A DNA stretch of 64,000 bases, taken from positions 2,342,310 through 2,406,309 of the forward strand of contig NZ_KE150412.1 in NCBI RefSeq assembly GCF_000411255.1. The letters are read 5' to 3'. The position numbers were made by a program, and so were the translations under genes. The notes under the pieces are model-generated. The model had not been told where the DNA came from. It saw only the letters and a list, made by a program, of their open reading frames with translations, and searched no databases. Positions within the stretch are counted from its first letter, which is position 1. The number at the start of each line of letters is the position of its first letter. Below, piece after piece: positions 38,198 through 46,517 of the stretch. This DNA comes from Paenibacillus sp. HGH0039. GTDB lineage: Bacteria; Bacillota; Bacilli; Paenibacillales; NBRC-103111.

Positions 38198-38226
38198 ATG
38201 ATAGGTTTTAAAATTCTAACTGTCAA
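38198..38226 (-). promoter_or_regulatory. Sigma-A promoter of the rhodanese-cstR operon
   Basis: On the minus strand TTGACA is followed after exactly 17 bases by TATCAT, then by the palindromic operator. Confidence 0.8.
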
Positions 38227-38259
38227 CATAAAAATTACAGACTAATCCGCGCCGAAAAC

Positions 38260-38357
38260 TGTGGACAACCTTAGCTGTGGATATGTTTATAAAAATTTCA
38301 AACTTATGCACAGCCCACGATTTTGGACTGTTGATTTGTGTATAACCCTGTGTATAG
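38260..38357. promoter_or_regulatory. Cluster of five DnaA-box-like 9-mers
   Basis: Within 98 bases there are two matches to TTATNCACA (TTATGCACA at 38304-38312; TGTGTATAA at 38337-38345, reverse strand) and three one-mismatch sites: TGTGGACAA (38260), TGTGGATAT (38276) and TGTGTATAG (38349). Four share one orientation. The stretch holds no gene, lies away from any visible dnaA gene, and could be a DnaA-titration or DnaA-regulated site. Confidence 0.45.
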
Positions 38358-38416
38358 AGTTGGAATTTCAAAACGGCGGGTTTTATATCTTACCATCATC
38401 CTTTCCAAAATAAAAG

Positions 38417-38444
38417 AAAAGAACTCCGTTTTCGGAGTTCTTTT
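38417..38444. terminator. Bidirectional terminator downstream of the DinB gene
   Basis: AAAAGAACTCCG pairs perfectly with CGGAGTTCTTTT around a four-base loop. Confidence 0.9.
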
Positions 38445-38503
38445 CGAGACATTTCCTGATGAAACTTATGTACGGCGCTCTTCACGCTAATCATACTAAA
38501 TTT

Positions 38504-39061
38504 TTAGCGAATGCCGCGTTCGAACAAAAACGCGATATAATCGGTCGGAGTCCCCCTATGACCGAGCTGACGCAACATGGCGGATATGTTGCCGCGATGA
38601 TACGTTCCGTGATTCACCACATGCTGAACCAACGCGTAGACCCGGGTTTCAAGGGAACCGAACTGTGGATGCGACGGAGCCGTTTCGGCGGATGCGCCTT
38701 CTCCCTCGGCGAAGAAAGCCCGGTACTTCTCCTCGGCAAGAGCGAATCTCTTCTGCAATTCGTCCAGCGAGCCTCCACGCCCCTGCGCGTAAAGGTCCGT
38801 CACGACTTGCCTGGCTTCTTCATAGCCGCCCCCTTTCATAATGACCAGCCACATTTCATCCATCATGTAGATATGGTTCAAAGCGTCCGCGACGGACGGG
38901 AAAATACTCTGAATCTGCTCGAAGGACAGCTCCTCGGGCAGTGCCTTGAGACCTGCGAAAACTTTCCCGTTTGCCCACACATGGTAGTCGTACTGCTGCT
39001 CCGCATAACCGCTTAATAAAGCGGCCTTTTCCTGTTCCTGATGCTGCGTATCCGATGACAT
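38504..39061 (-). CDS. DinB family protein
   Basis: A 185-residue four-helix-bundle protein of the DinB/YfiT-like superfamily. Likely metal-ligand His residues are in 'ADALNHIYMMDEMW' and 'VVNHGTYHRGNISAMLRQLG', the usual placement of three His. Many family members are thiol-dependent transferases using bacillithiol or mycothiol; this one's substrate is unknown. GGGAGG lies seven bases before the ATG. It follows the WYL regulator on the same strand, with an ACTGAC/GTCAGT hairpin (39125-39143) between them. Confidence 0.85.
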   Translation of the reverse strand: MSSDTQHQEQEKAALLSGYAEQQYDYHVWANGKVFAGLKALPEELSFEQIQSIFPSVADALNHIYMMDEMWLVIMKGGGYEEARQVVTDLYAQGRGGSLDELQKRFALAEEKYRAFFAEGEGASAETAPSHPQFGSLETRVYALVQHVVNHGTYHRGNISAMLRQLGHRGTPTDYIAFLFERGIR

Positions 39062-39147
39062 TCCGGTTCCTCCCTGTTCCTGTGGATATGTTGGAGTGTT
39101 GCCTTCTTAGGATAACCCGGATTAACTGACAGTTCCGGTCAGTGAAG

Positions 39148-40113
39148 CTAAAGCTGTTTATAAAATTCAAGCAGACCGGACGTCACGTCAATCAGCTGCT
39201 CTTTCAGCAGAGCAGGTTCAAGAACCCGGATCGACTTCCCTTGAATCATCAGAAAATAAGGGACATAGCTGCGGATCGCTTTCTCCTCCATCTTCATATG
39301 GATCTGATCCGTCGTGCGTTCCACGATCGTATGGCTGAAAAGCCAGTGATCGCACAGCTCGGCTATCGCCTGGGGAGCCCCTTGGATCCGGATGGAGACA
39401 AGCTGTTCCTGCCGGCTAGTGTCAGGGAGAAGATTATTCATAAAAAACTGGCGGGCGGAAAATCCCGGCGGCCTGCTGAAGACGCCCTCCGTATGGAACA
39501 ACACCCGGATACGGTCGACACGGAAGCTTCGAAGCTCGCCGCGAAGGTGGCAATAGGCGACCAAATACCATTTGCTCTTCCAGTGGACGAGCCCGTACGG
39601 ATCAATGCTCCTGCTCTGGACCGCCGAGGAGTTTCCCTTGCTGTACTCCATGTGCAGGGTATGCCCGTCCGCAACGGCTATCTCCAGCATCTGCAGGTAA
39701 GCCTCCAGCGAAGAATCGGTCGGAGGGTGAATGACATCGAAGCCTGCTTCGTGCCGCTCGATCGCGCTGAGCTGCTCGGGGTTCGTATACTGCTTGAGCT
39801 TCCCCACAGCGCTGTTCAGCGCGTCCCCGAACGGGTAGCCCGCTTCCTGCGCGAATATGGCGGCATGAACGAGGGCTTTCTGCTCGGCGGCATTAAAGAA
39901 CAGCGGCGCCTCCCGAAAATTCGGCAGCAGACTGTAGCCGCCGTTATGTCCGGAATCCGCGAGTATCGGCACTCCGCTGGCGCAAAGCGCATCTATATAC
40001 CGGTACACGGTCCGGATGTTGATTTCAAGCGTCTCGGCCAGTTCCCGGGCGGTCATTTTTCTCCCCGATTTTAACTGCCACAGCACGGCAAGCATGTTAT
40101 CCGCTTTGGACAT
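39148..40113 (-). CDS. WYL-domain transcriptional regulator with HTH_11
   Basis: A 321-residue regulator. Residues ~1-60 are a winged helix-turn-helix ('KMTARELAETLEINIRTVYR'). The C-terminal half contains the WYL domain, seen as 'LVHWKSKWYLVAYCHLRGEL' followed by 'FRVDRIRVL'. WYL proteins sense ligands or nucleic acid and usually repress. It is divergent from the MFS exporter and upstream of the DinB gene, so either could be its target. Confidence 0.9.
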   Translation of the reverse strand: MSKADNMLAVLWQLKSGRKMTARELAETLEINIRTVYRYIDALCASGVPILADSGHNGGYSLLPNFREAPLFFNAAEQKALVHAAIFAQEAGYPFGDALNSAVGKLKQYTNPEQLSAIERHEAGFDVIHPPTDSSLEAYLQMLEIAVADGHTLHMEYSKGNSSAVQSRSIDPYGLVHWKSKWYLVAYCHLRGELRSFRVDRIRVLFHTEGVFSRPPGFSARQFFMNNLLPDTSRQEQLVSIRIQGAPQAIAELCDHWLFSHTIVERTTDQIHMKMEEKAIRSYVPYFLMIQGKSIRVLEPALLKEQLIDVTSGLLEFYKQL

Positions 40114-40209
40114 CTTCCATCACCTCGCGCTCCTTTCCGGACATTTCCATTCTAGGGCCGCAGGGACGAAGTTTCAATCGGGGAGTGGGCTTAAGACACC
40201 TAAATTACT

Positions 40210-40238
40210 TTGACAAGCAAAGTGCTTCTGTTTATATT
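40210..40238 (+). promoter_or_regulatory. Promoter upstream of the MFS exporter with internal palindrome
   Basis: TTGACA and TATATT are separated by exactly 17 bases. The spacer contains AAGCA-AAG-TGCTT, a small palindrome that a repressor could use. The transcript would have a leader of about 235 bases. Confidence 0.65.
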
Positions 40239-40477
40239 GTAATGCGGGAGGCGAGGTTTTCGCGGATAAAGACAGCAAATTAGCTTCAAACTTGAATTAC
40301 CGCATTACGGAGAAAGGAATCCGGATTTACCATAGGAACAAGAACAACTGGGAAACGGCTTACCCTATCCCGGACCTGCTTCTATAGGAAAGAGTGGCCC
40401 TTAAAGGACACAAAGCGAACCGGGATCGTGTCACGGTCCTGTAAATCATTTTCATTGAATCGGAGGAAACAAGCTTT
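40239..40477 (+). other. Leader region of the MFS gene with a short open frame
   Basis: Between promoter and ATG a short frame (TTG at 40292 to 40387, about 31 codons) encodes NYRITEKGIRIYHRNKNNWE and ends in PIPDLLL. It looks protein-like but has no ribosome binding site. It may be a gene remnant. No recognised riboswitch is visible. Confidence 0.3.
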
Positions 40478-42001
40478 ATGGCACCAGCTAAAACCAAACA
40501 TCTGGGCATCGTCATTGCGGGGCTCCTGCTCGGCATTCTGATGGCCTCCATGGACAATACGATCGTCTCGACGGCCATGGGAACGATTGTCGGGGAGCTC
40601 GGCGGACTCGACAAATTCGTGTGGGTTACTTCCGCTTACATGGTAGCGGAAATGGCCGGCATGCCGATTTTCGGCAAATTGTCGGATATGTACGGCCGCA
40701 AGAGGTTTTTTGTATTCGGCATTATCGTCTTTATGATCGGCTCCATCCTGTGCGGAACGGCAACTTCGATCGTTCAGCTCAGCATCTACCGGGCGATTCA
40801 GGGAATCGGCGGCGGAGCGCTCGTTCCTATCGCATTCACGATCATGTTCGATGCGGTTCCCGTGGAGCAGCGCGGCAAGCTCGGCGGACTGTTCGGCGCC
40901 GTGTTCGGCATGTCCAGCATTTTCGGGCCGCTCCTGGGCGCTTATATCACGGACTACATCCACTGGGAATGGATTTTCTACATTAACCTTCCACTTGGAT
41001 TAATCGCTCTGGTCTTTATCGCGGCCTTCTACAAAGAATCGCACGAGCATTCCAAGCAAAAAATCGACTGGCTGGGCGCGGTCACCCTGGTTGGGGCCAT
41101 TATCTGCCTGATGTTCGCTCTGGAGCTCGGGGGCAAAGAATACGCCTGGGATTCCGCGATTATTCTGGGCTTGTTCGCAGGTTTCGCCGTCCTGGCCGTT
41201 CTGTTTCTGTTCATCGAAACACGGGTGGCCGAACCGATTATTTCGTTCGGCATGTTCAAAAACCGGCTCTACGCCACGAGCAACGCGACCGCGATTTTCA
41301 GCGGAGCCGCTTTTATTACGGCGTCCGTCTATATCCCGATCTTCGTCCAAGGCGTACTCGGCGGCTCGGCCACGAATTCCGGCATGGTTCTGCTGCCGAT
41401 GATGCTGGGCTCCGTCGTGACGGCCACGGGAGGCGGTTTTCTCATGAACAAGGTGAGCTACCGCACCATCATGATCCCGACTACCGCCATTCTCGTGGCA
41501 GGGACTCTCCTGCTCACCACGTTGAACGCGGATTCTCCCCGGTGGCTGGTCACGATCTACATGGTAATCGTCGGCCTCGGAATCGGAGCTTCCTTCTCCG
41601 TGCTGAGCAATGCCGCGATTCATCTGTTCGATGCGCGCCAGCGCGGCTCCGCGAGCAGTACGCTGAACTTCCTCCGCTCTCTCGGCATGACGCTGGGCAT
41701 TACGATCTTCGGCATTATCCAGAGCCACGCGTTCACCCGCAAGCTCACGGAATCGTTCGCCGGACAGGCTCAGGCGCCTCAGGGACTCGATACGAGCGAT
41801 GCGCGCAGCCTGCTCGATCCGGCCAAACGGGCGCTTATCCCCGCTCCGGTGCTCGATAAGATCACGCAGGCGCTGTCCTCCTCCATCGTCCATACGTTCG
41901 CATGGACGGTGCTGCCCGCGGCGCTGGCGCTCGTATGCGCCATTGCGATGAGCCGGGAGAAGCTGGACCCCAACCAGCAGCATGGGCCCGCTTCGCATTA
42001 G
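40478..42001 (+). CDS. MFS drug exporter, DHA2 (EmrB/QacA) family, 14 helices
   Basis: A 507-residue polytopic transporter. Motif A-like 'GKLSDMYGRKRFFVFG' follows helix 2, 'MASMDNTIVSTAMGTI' is the typical DHA2 motif in helix 1, and 'IYRAIQGIGGGALVPIAF' and 'FGPLLGAYI' (motif C-like) follow. About 14 helices are expected. It exports lipophilic compounds using the proton gradient. GGAGG lies ten bases before the ATG. The divergent WYL regulator may control it. Confidence 0.93.
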   Translation: MAPAKTKHLGIVIAGLLLGILMASMDNTIVSTAMGTIVGELGGLDKFVWVTSAYMVAEMAGMPIFGKLSDMYGRKRFFVFGIIVFMIGSILCGTATSIVQLSIYRAIQGIGGGALVPIAFTIMFDAVPVEQRGKLGGLFGAVFGMSSIFGPLLGAYITDYIHWEWIFYINLPLGLIALVFIAAFYKESHEHSKQKIDWLGAVTLVGAIICLMFALELGGKEYAWDSAIILGLFAGFAVLAVLFLFIETRVAEPIISFGMFKNRLYATSNATAIFSGAAFITASVYIPIFVQGVLGGSATNSGMVLLPMMLGSVVTATGGGFLMNKVSYRTIMIPTTAILVAGTLLLTTLNADSPRWLVTIYMVIVGLGIGASFSVLSNAAIHLFDARQRGSASSTLNFLRSLGMTLGITIFGIIQSHAFTRKLTESFAGQAQAPQGLDTSDARSLLDPAKRALIPAPVLDKITQALSSSIVHTFAWTVLPAALALVCAIAMSREKLDPNQQHGPASH

Positions 42002-42154
42002 AAAGAAACACTAATCTCATGAAACAGCTTCATTTTTGTTAATTCTGTTCACTCCCTCATTATTTATTAATAACTAATTATTATAAATTACTATTAATTA
42101 TTATTTATAATAAACCGATAATATAATAAATATTAAGGGAGAGGATGAATTTTT

Positions 42155-43654
42155 TTGAAAAGAATTAAGTGTTTTATCTCCATAGCTATCTTAAGTTGTT
42201 TGTTTTTCACTCTTGAAACAGCCACTATGGCCGCAACCCCATCATTCAGTCAGGGAAGTGCTTATCAACAAGGACTATATGATGTCAGTTCTATGCAGCC
42301 TCTTGGTGCCAATTGGAACAGAAATTCTCAGTTTAAAGCAGTCGATCAAAACATTCATTTAAAATGGACTTACAAAATGCCTTCAGGCGGAAATTCGTCC
42401 GTTATTTTAGACGAGAACGGAACTCTCTTCGTTAAGAGTTATGAAATAGGTGTAACTCCTCCTTACAAAATACATGCCATTAATCCCGATGGGACCCGTA
42501 AATGGCTCTATTCCACCACGGAAGAACTCACTAACGGTTCTCCCATTATCAGCAAAGACAAAAAACTTTTTATTCCTGCCGGGAAAAATTTAAAATCGAT
42601 TGATCTCGTTACAGGTATAGCCAACGATCTTCCATTAGATAACGGTTATCCGTCCCAACCGGCAATAGATGCAGAAGGTACGATTTACCTTGCCGGCGCC
42701 GGGGGCAGACTTGCGGCCTACCGACCTGACGGCACTCAAAAATGGAAGTCTTCCTTCAATACAAATTATTCACCCGGATATCTGGCGCTGGCCGCAAACG
42801 GTACCTTGTACTTTAAAGCAGGATCCAACGGTTACGGTTCTTTATACGCTTATGATTCCAAAACAGGCGGCATGAAATGGGAGTATACAGGTGTAGGAAC
42901 CAAATACACTCCTTCTGCCCCTGCCTTAGCTCAAGATGGGACGATTTATGTATCCGGCCAGGAGGGGTTTGTCTACGCGGTTTCCCCTGACGGAACTTTA
43001 AAGTGGAAACTTGCCATTGAAAAAGTAGGTACTTCAAGAGCGGTCATAGATCCCATAGTCGGGCCGGACGGCACCATTTATGCAGGTAACGGAACTCAAT
43101 CCTTCGTTGCGATTAACCCGGACGGGACTTTGAAATGGACATATGCCGTCGGCATGATACAAGCCTCACCGATTATAGACAAAAACGGAACCATTTATTT
43201 AGGCGCGGACGGTAAGGTAATTGCTCTGAATAACCAGGGAGTTCAAAAATGGGCTCTTGATCTGAAAGCCTCCGTCTTCACTTCGGCTCCCGCAATCGCC
43301 GCAGACGGTACGATCTATATAGCCGACGGTGACGGATCTGTCTTTGCCATTGGCGGGGAAGTTTCGAATCCATCTGAACCTGAAACGCCGACCGATCCGG
43401 AAACACCAGGAAACCCCGATCCGGCTGGTCGTGCCCTACTTGTTATCACTTTGATGAACGGCACGGAGAAAGAATATGACCTTTCAATGAAGGAAGTAAA
43501 CCAATTTATCACCTGGTATGAATCGAAAGCCAAAGGAACAGGTCCTGTCTCCTTTGCTATTAACAAGCATGACAATAACAAAGGTCCTTTCAAACAAAGA
43601 AACGATTACATTATCTACGACAAAATCATCACATTCGAGGTAAACGAATATTAA
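42155..43654 (+). CDS. Secreted PQQ-like beta-propeller protein with C-terminal module
   Basis: A 499-residue exported protein. It starts at a TTG after GGGAGAGG; a nearby ATG (42145) is out of frame. A signal peptide (~26 residues) ends near 'TATMAATPS'. Residues ~60-400 hold repeated propeller blades of the PQQ/WD40-like kind, marked by 'DGTIYVSGQEGFVYAVSPDG', 'DGTLKWKL' and similar. A Pro-rich linker ('PSEPETPTDPETPGNPDP') leads to a ~70-residue domain with 'NGTEKEYDLSMKEVNQFITW' and a 'FEVNEY' end, a module I recall in other Paenibacillus exported proteins. The gene is AT-rich compared with its neighbours. Function unknown. Confidence 0.8.
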   Translation: MKRIKCFISIAILSCLFFTLETATMAATPSFSQGSAYQQGLYDVSSMQPLGANWNRNSQFKAVDQNIHLKWTYKMPSGGNSSVILDENGTLFVKSYEIGVTPPYKIHAINPDGTRKWLYSTTEELTNGSPIISKDKKLFIPAGKNLKSIDLVTGIANDLPLDNGYPSQPAIDAEGTIYLAGAGGRLAAYRPDGTQKWKSSFNTNYSPGYLALAANGTLYFKAGSNGYGSLYAYDSKTGGMKWEYTGVGTKYTPSAPALAQDGTIYVSGQEGFVYAVSPDGTLKWKLAIEKVGTSRAVIDPIVGPDGTIYAGNGTQSFVAINPDGTLKWTYAVGMIQASPIIDKNGTIYLGADGKVIALNNQGVQKWALDLKASVFTSAPAIAADGTIYIADGDGSVFAIGGEVSNPSEPETPTDPETPGNPDPAGRALLVITLMNGTEKEYDLSMKEVNQFITWYESKAKGTGPVSFAINKHDNNKGPFKQRNDYIIYDKIITFEVNEY

Positions 43655-43673
43655 GGTTGTCCTCCACAAAAAT

Positions 43674-43714
43674 AAAAAAGCAGCCGGGATCAAAAGATCC
43701 TAGGCTGCTTTTTT
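43674..43714. terminator. Bidirectional terminator between propeller gene and siderophore operon
   Basis: AAGCAGCC/GGCTGCTT and GGATC/GATCC arms form a strong hairpin with A and T runs on both sides, between two convergent genes. Confidence 0.85.
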
Positions 43715-43729
43715 ATCTTCACTGCAAAC

Positions 43730-44695
43730 TTACTTAATGCCTGCGCTGACTTCTTTAACCATCTCGGCTACGGATACAAGTCCGCCGCCGGACAAGTACC
43801 AGTAGTCCGGGTTCAGGTAAATGATGTTGCCTTCTTTGAACGCTTTAGTCGTTTTCACCAGTTCGTTCTCGATGACTTTCTTGGCTCCCGCGCTTTCCGT
43901 ACCGACCGCGGAGTCACGGTCGATAACGAACAGATAATCCGGGTTTTTCTCTACGATAAATTCGTTGGAAATGCTTTGACCATGCGTGGACACTTCAATC
44001 GTTTTGTCTACGGCCGGAACGCCGAATACGTCGTGAATGATGCCGAAACGGGAACCGGGACCGTAAGCGCTGATTTTACCGCCGTTCACAAGAGTGATCA
44101 GACCGTTTTTGTTGCCGGCGCCCACTTTATCTTTGATACCTTTGATCGCTTCGTCTACTTTGGCAAGCTCTTGATCCACTTGAGCTTCTTTACCGAAAAT
44201 TTGGCCGAGCTGTTTCGCGTTTTCTTTAAAAGATTCCATGTATTTCTTCGCGTCTACGCCCATGAAAATAGTCGGGGCAATGCTGCTCAATTCTTTGTAA
44301 GCATCCTGCTGTCTGCCGGAAATAATAATCAGATCCGGTTTCAGCTTGCTGATCACTTCAAAAGCCGGTTCTTTGAGGCTGCCGACGTTCGTGTATTTAG
44401 CGTCTTTGTATTTTTTGAGGTAAGTCGGCAGTCCGTCCTGCGGTACGCCGGCTACTTCTACGCCCAGTTTATCCAGGGAATCCAGCACGCCCATATCGAA
44501 TACGACAACTTTGGCAGGGTTCGTCTTCACTTTCGTTTCGCCCAGTTGATGCTTGATGGTCAGTTCTTTGGAAGCGGCAGCCGTTGGAGCCGTTCCTTCT
44601 TTGGAAGACGTTGTAGCCACCTCTTTATTACCACACGCGGCAGCCATAACGGCTAGTACGAGGGTCATGAGAAGCAAGGATAATTTCTTACTCAT
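43730..44695 (-). CDS. yclQ: Siderophore-binding lipoprotein (YclQ-like)
   Basis: A 321-residue lipoprotein. The signal peptide ends in 'VMAAACGN'. The FepB/BtuF-type fold is seen in 'KVVVFDMGVLDSLDKLGVEV', 'VISKLKPDLIIISGRQQDAY' and 'NPDYLFVIDRDSAVG'. It resembles YclQ of Bacillus, which binds petrobactin and related catecholates. It is the last gene of an iron-transport operon; a 116-base gap separates it from the ATPase gene. The ATG at 44695 is chosen because GGAG lies eight to nine bases upstream; a GTG three codons earlier is too close to it. Confidence 0.9.
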   Translation of the reverse strand: MSKKLSLLLMTLVLAVMAAACGNKEVATTSSKEGTAPTAAASKELTIKHQLGETKVKTNPAKVVVFDMGVLDSLDKLGVEVAGVPQDGLPTYLKKYKDAKYTNVGSLKEPAFEVISKLKPDLIIISGRQQDAYKELSSIAPTIFMGVDAKKYMESFKENAKQLGQIFGKEAQVDQELAKVDEAIKGIKDKVGAGNKNGLITLVNGGKISAYGPGSRFGIIHDVFGVPAVDKTIEVSTHGQSISNEFIVEKNPDYLFVIDRDSAVGTESAGAKKVIENELVKTTKAFKEGNIIYLNPDYWYLSGGGLVSVAEMVKEVSAGIK

Positions 44696-44811
44696 TCTAA
44701 TCACTCCTATGGGTTTAATTGGTTTTTTTAGTTAGCGGGCATGATACCGTCCGGCATCATCCGTCTAATTGGTTACCATCTGTAAAACGGCTGTCTGCGG
44801 GAATCTGCTTC

Positions 44812-45570
44812 CTAAGCGAAGTAGGTGCAGATTCTGTTGCCGTTAAGGTTATGAATCTCGATGTCCATGTCGTAAATCTCTTTCAAAACGGCGGAGTCGA
44901 TAATCTCGTCCGTTGTGCCCTCTTTCACGACACGGCCGTTCTTCAGAGCGACGATATAATCCGAATGGCACGAAGCGAAATTGATATCGTGAATGACGAT
45001 GACGATCGTCTTGCCCAGCTCGCTGACCAGCCTGCGCAGCACCTTCATGATCTGGACCGAGTGCTTCATATCGAGATTGTTCAGCGGCTCATCAAGCAGG
45101 ATGTATTCGGTATCCTGGGCAAGCACCATGGCGAGATAGGCTCTCTGCCGCTGGCCGCCGCTCAGCTCATCCAAATATTTGTCCTGGATATCTCCCAGAT
45201 CCATGTATTGAATGGCCTCGTCGATATACTTCTTGTCCTCTGCGGTCAGCCGGCCCTGCGAGTATGGAAACCGTCCGAAGCCGACCAGATCACGGATCGT
45301 CAGACGGATGTTGATGTGATTGGACTGCTTGAGAATGGAGATTTTTTTGGCAAGATCGTTGCTCTTCCACTGGCCGATCTCCTTACCCTCAATGAACACT
45401 TCCCCTTGATCTTTGTCGATCAAGCGGCTCACCATGGACAGCAGCGTACTTTTGCCGGCGCCGTTGGGACCGATGAAGGAAGTGATTTTGCCTTTGGCGA
45501 TCTGGACCGACACGTTCTCGACCACATGTTTGCTGCCGTATAGTTTGGATACGCCCTTGACTTCTACCAC
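44812..45570 (-). CDS. yclP: Siderophore ABC transporter ATPase (YclP-like)
   Basis: A 252-residue ABC ATPase. Walker A 'GPNGAGKST', signature 'LDELSGGQRQRAYLAM', Walker B 'YILLDEPLNNLD' and the switch His in 'VIVIHDINFAS' are all present. It drives iron-siderophore uptake through the two permeases encoded just upstream, overlapping the second one by seven bases. Confidence 0.95.
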   Translation of the reverse strand: MVEVKGVSKLYGSKHVVENVSVQIAKGKITSFIGPNGAGKSTLLSMVSRLIDKDQGEVFIEGKEIGQWKSNDLAKKISILKQSNHINIRLTIRDLVGFGRFPYSQGRLTAEDKKYIDEAIQYMDLGDIQDKYLDELSGGQRQRAYLAMVLAQDTEYILLDEPLNNLDMKHSVQIMKVLRRLVSELGKTIVIVIHDINFASCHSDYIVALKNGRVVKEGTTDEIIDSAVLKEIYDMDIEIHNLNGNRICTYFA

Positions 45571-46517
45571 GATTTTTTCTCCTTTAATAGAAGATAGATA
45601 AAGTAGACACCACCGATGAAGTTAATGATCACGCTCAAAGTTGTCGAGAAGGTGAATACCCGCTCTACAATCAACTGGCCTCCTACTAAAGCGATAATGG
45701 AGATAAGAATGGAGCCGGTGATCAGCACCTTGTGCCGGAACGTCTTGAGAAATTCGTGCGACACGTTCGCGACAAGCAGGCCCAGGAACGTAATCGGACC
45801 TACCAGAGCGGTAGCGATCGAGATCAGGATGGCGACGACGACGAGCAGCCTTTTGACCACATAATCGTAATCGATGCCGAGGTTAACGGCGTGCTCTCTG
45901 CCCAGCGCCAGGACGTCCAGGTATTTCGTGAATCTTGCAAAATAAACACCCACCAGAGCAAGCAGCACGACCGAAATAATAAGCAGGTCCGTATTGACGT
46001 TGTTGAAACTGGCGAACATTTTGTCCTGCACGATCAGAAATTCGTTGGGATCGATCAGCACTTCCATAAAGGAAGAGATACTCTGGAAAAACGTCCCGAA
46101 GATCAGTCCCACCAGCAGGAGAAAGTACAAGTTCTGCCCCTGCTTCTTGAAAAGCAGCTTATATAATACGCCGGTGAAGGCTACCATCAAGCCGACGGAT
46201 ATAAGAAAATTCACATTCTTGTGCATAAGGAAGCTGGCGGAGCCGACCAGGAACACAATGGCCGTCTGAAACAGCATGTAGAGCGAATCCAGACCGATAA
46301 TGCTCGGCGTCAAAATCCGGTTGTTCGTGATGGTCTGGAACACCATCGTCGAGAAGGCAATGGCGCCGCCCGTTATGACAATCGCCAGGATCTTCTTGCC
46401 CCTGCGGGGAAGCACGTAATCCCAGTTGCCGGAAGCGTCAATCAGGAGAAAGACCGCGATGAGCACAAGAGCGAGTATGGCAAGGATGCTGATTTTAACT
46501 TTTGCTTGTGAATTCAT
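45564..46517 (-). CDS. yclO: Siderophore ABC transporter permease (YclO-like)
   Basis: A 317-residue FecCD-family permease with about nine to ten helices. The block 'TALVGPITFLGLLVANVSHE' is the conserved cytoplasmic coupling region of the family. It overlaps the preceding permease by four bases (ATGA) and the ATPase by seven, so the genes are translationally coupled. Confidence 0.93.
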   Translation of the reverse strand: MNSQAKVKISILAILALVLIAVFLLIDASGNWDYVLPRRGKKILAIVITGGAIAFSTMVFQTITNNRILTPSIIGLDSLYMLFQTAIVFLVGSASFLMHKNVNFLISVGLMVAFTGVLYKLLFKKQGQNLYFLLLVGLIFGTFFQSISSFMEVLIDPNEFLIVQDKMFASFNNVNTDLLIISVVLLALVGVYFARFTKYLDVLALGREHAVNLGIDYDYVVKRLLVVVAILISIATALVGPITFLGLLVANVSHEFLKTFRHKVLITGSILISIIALVGGQLIVERVFTFSTTLSVIINFIGGVYFIYLLLKEKKSW

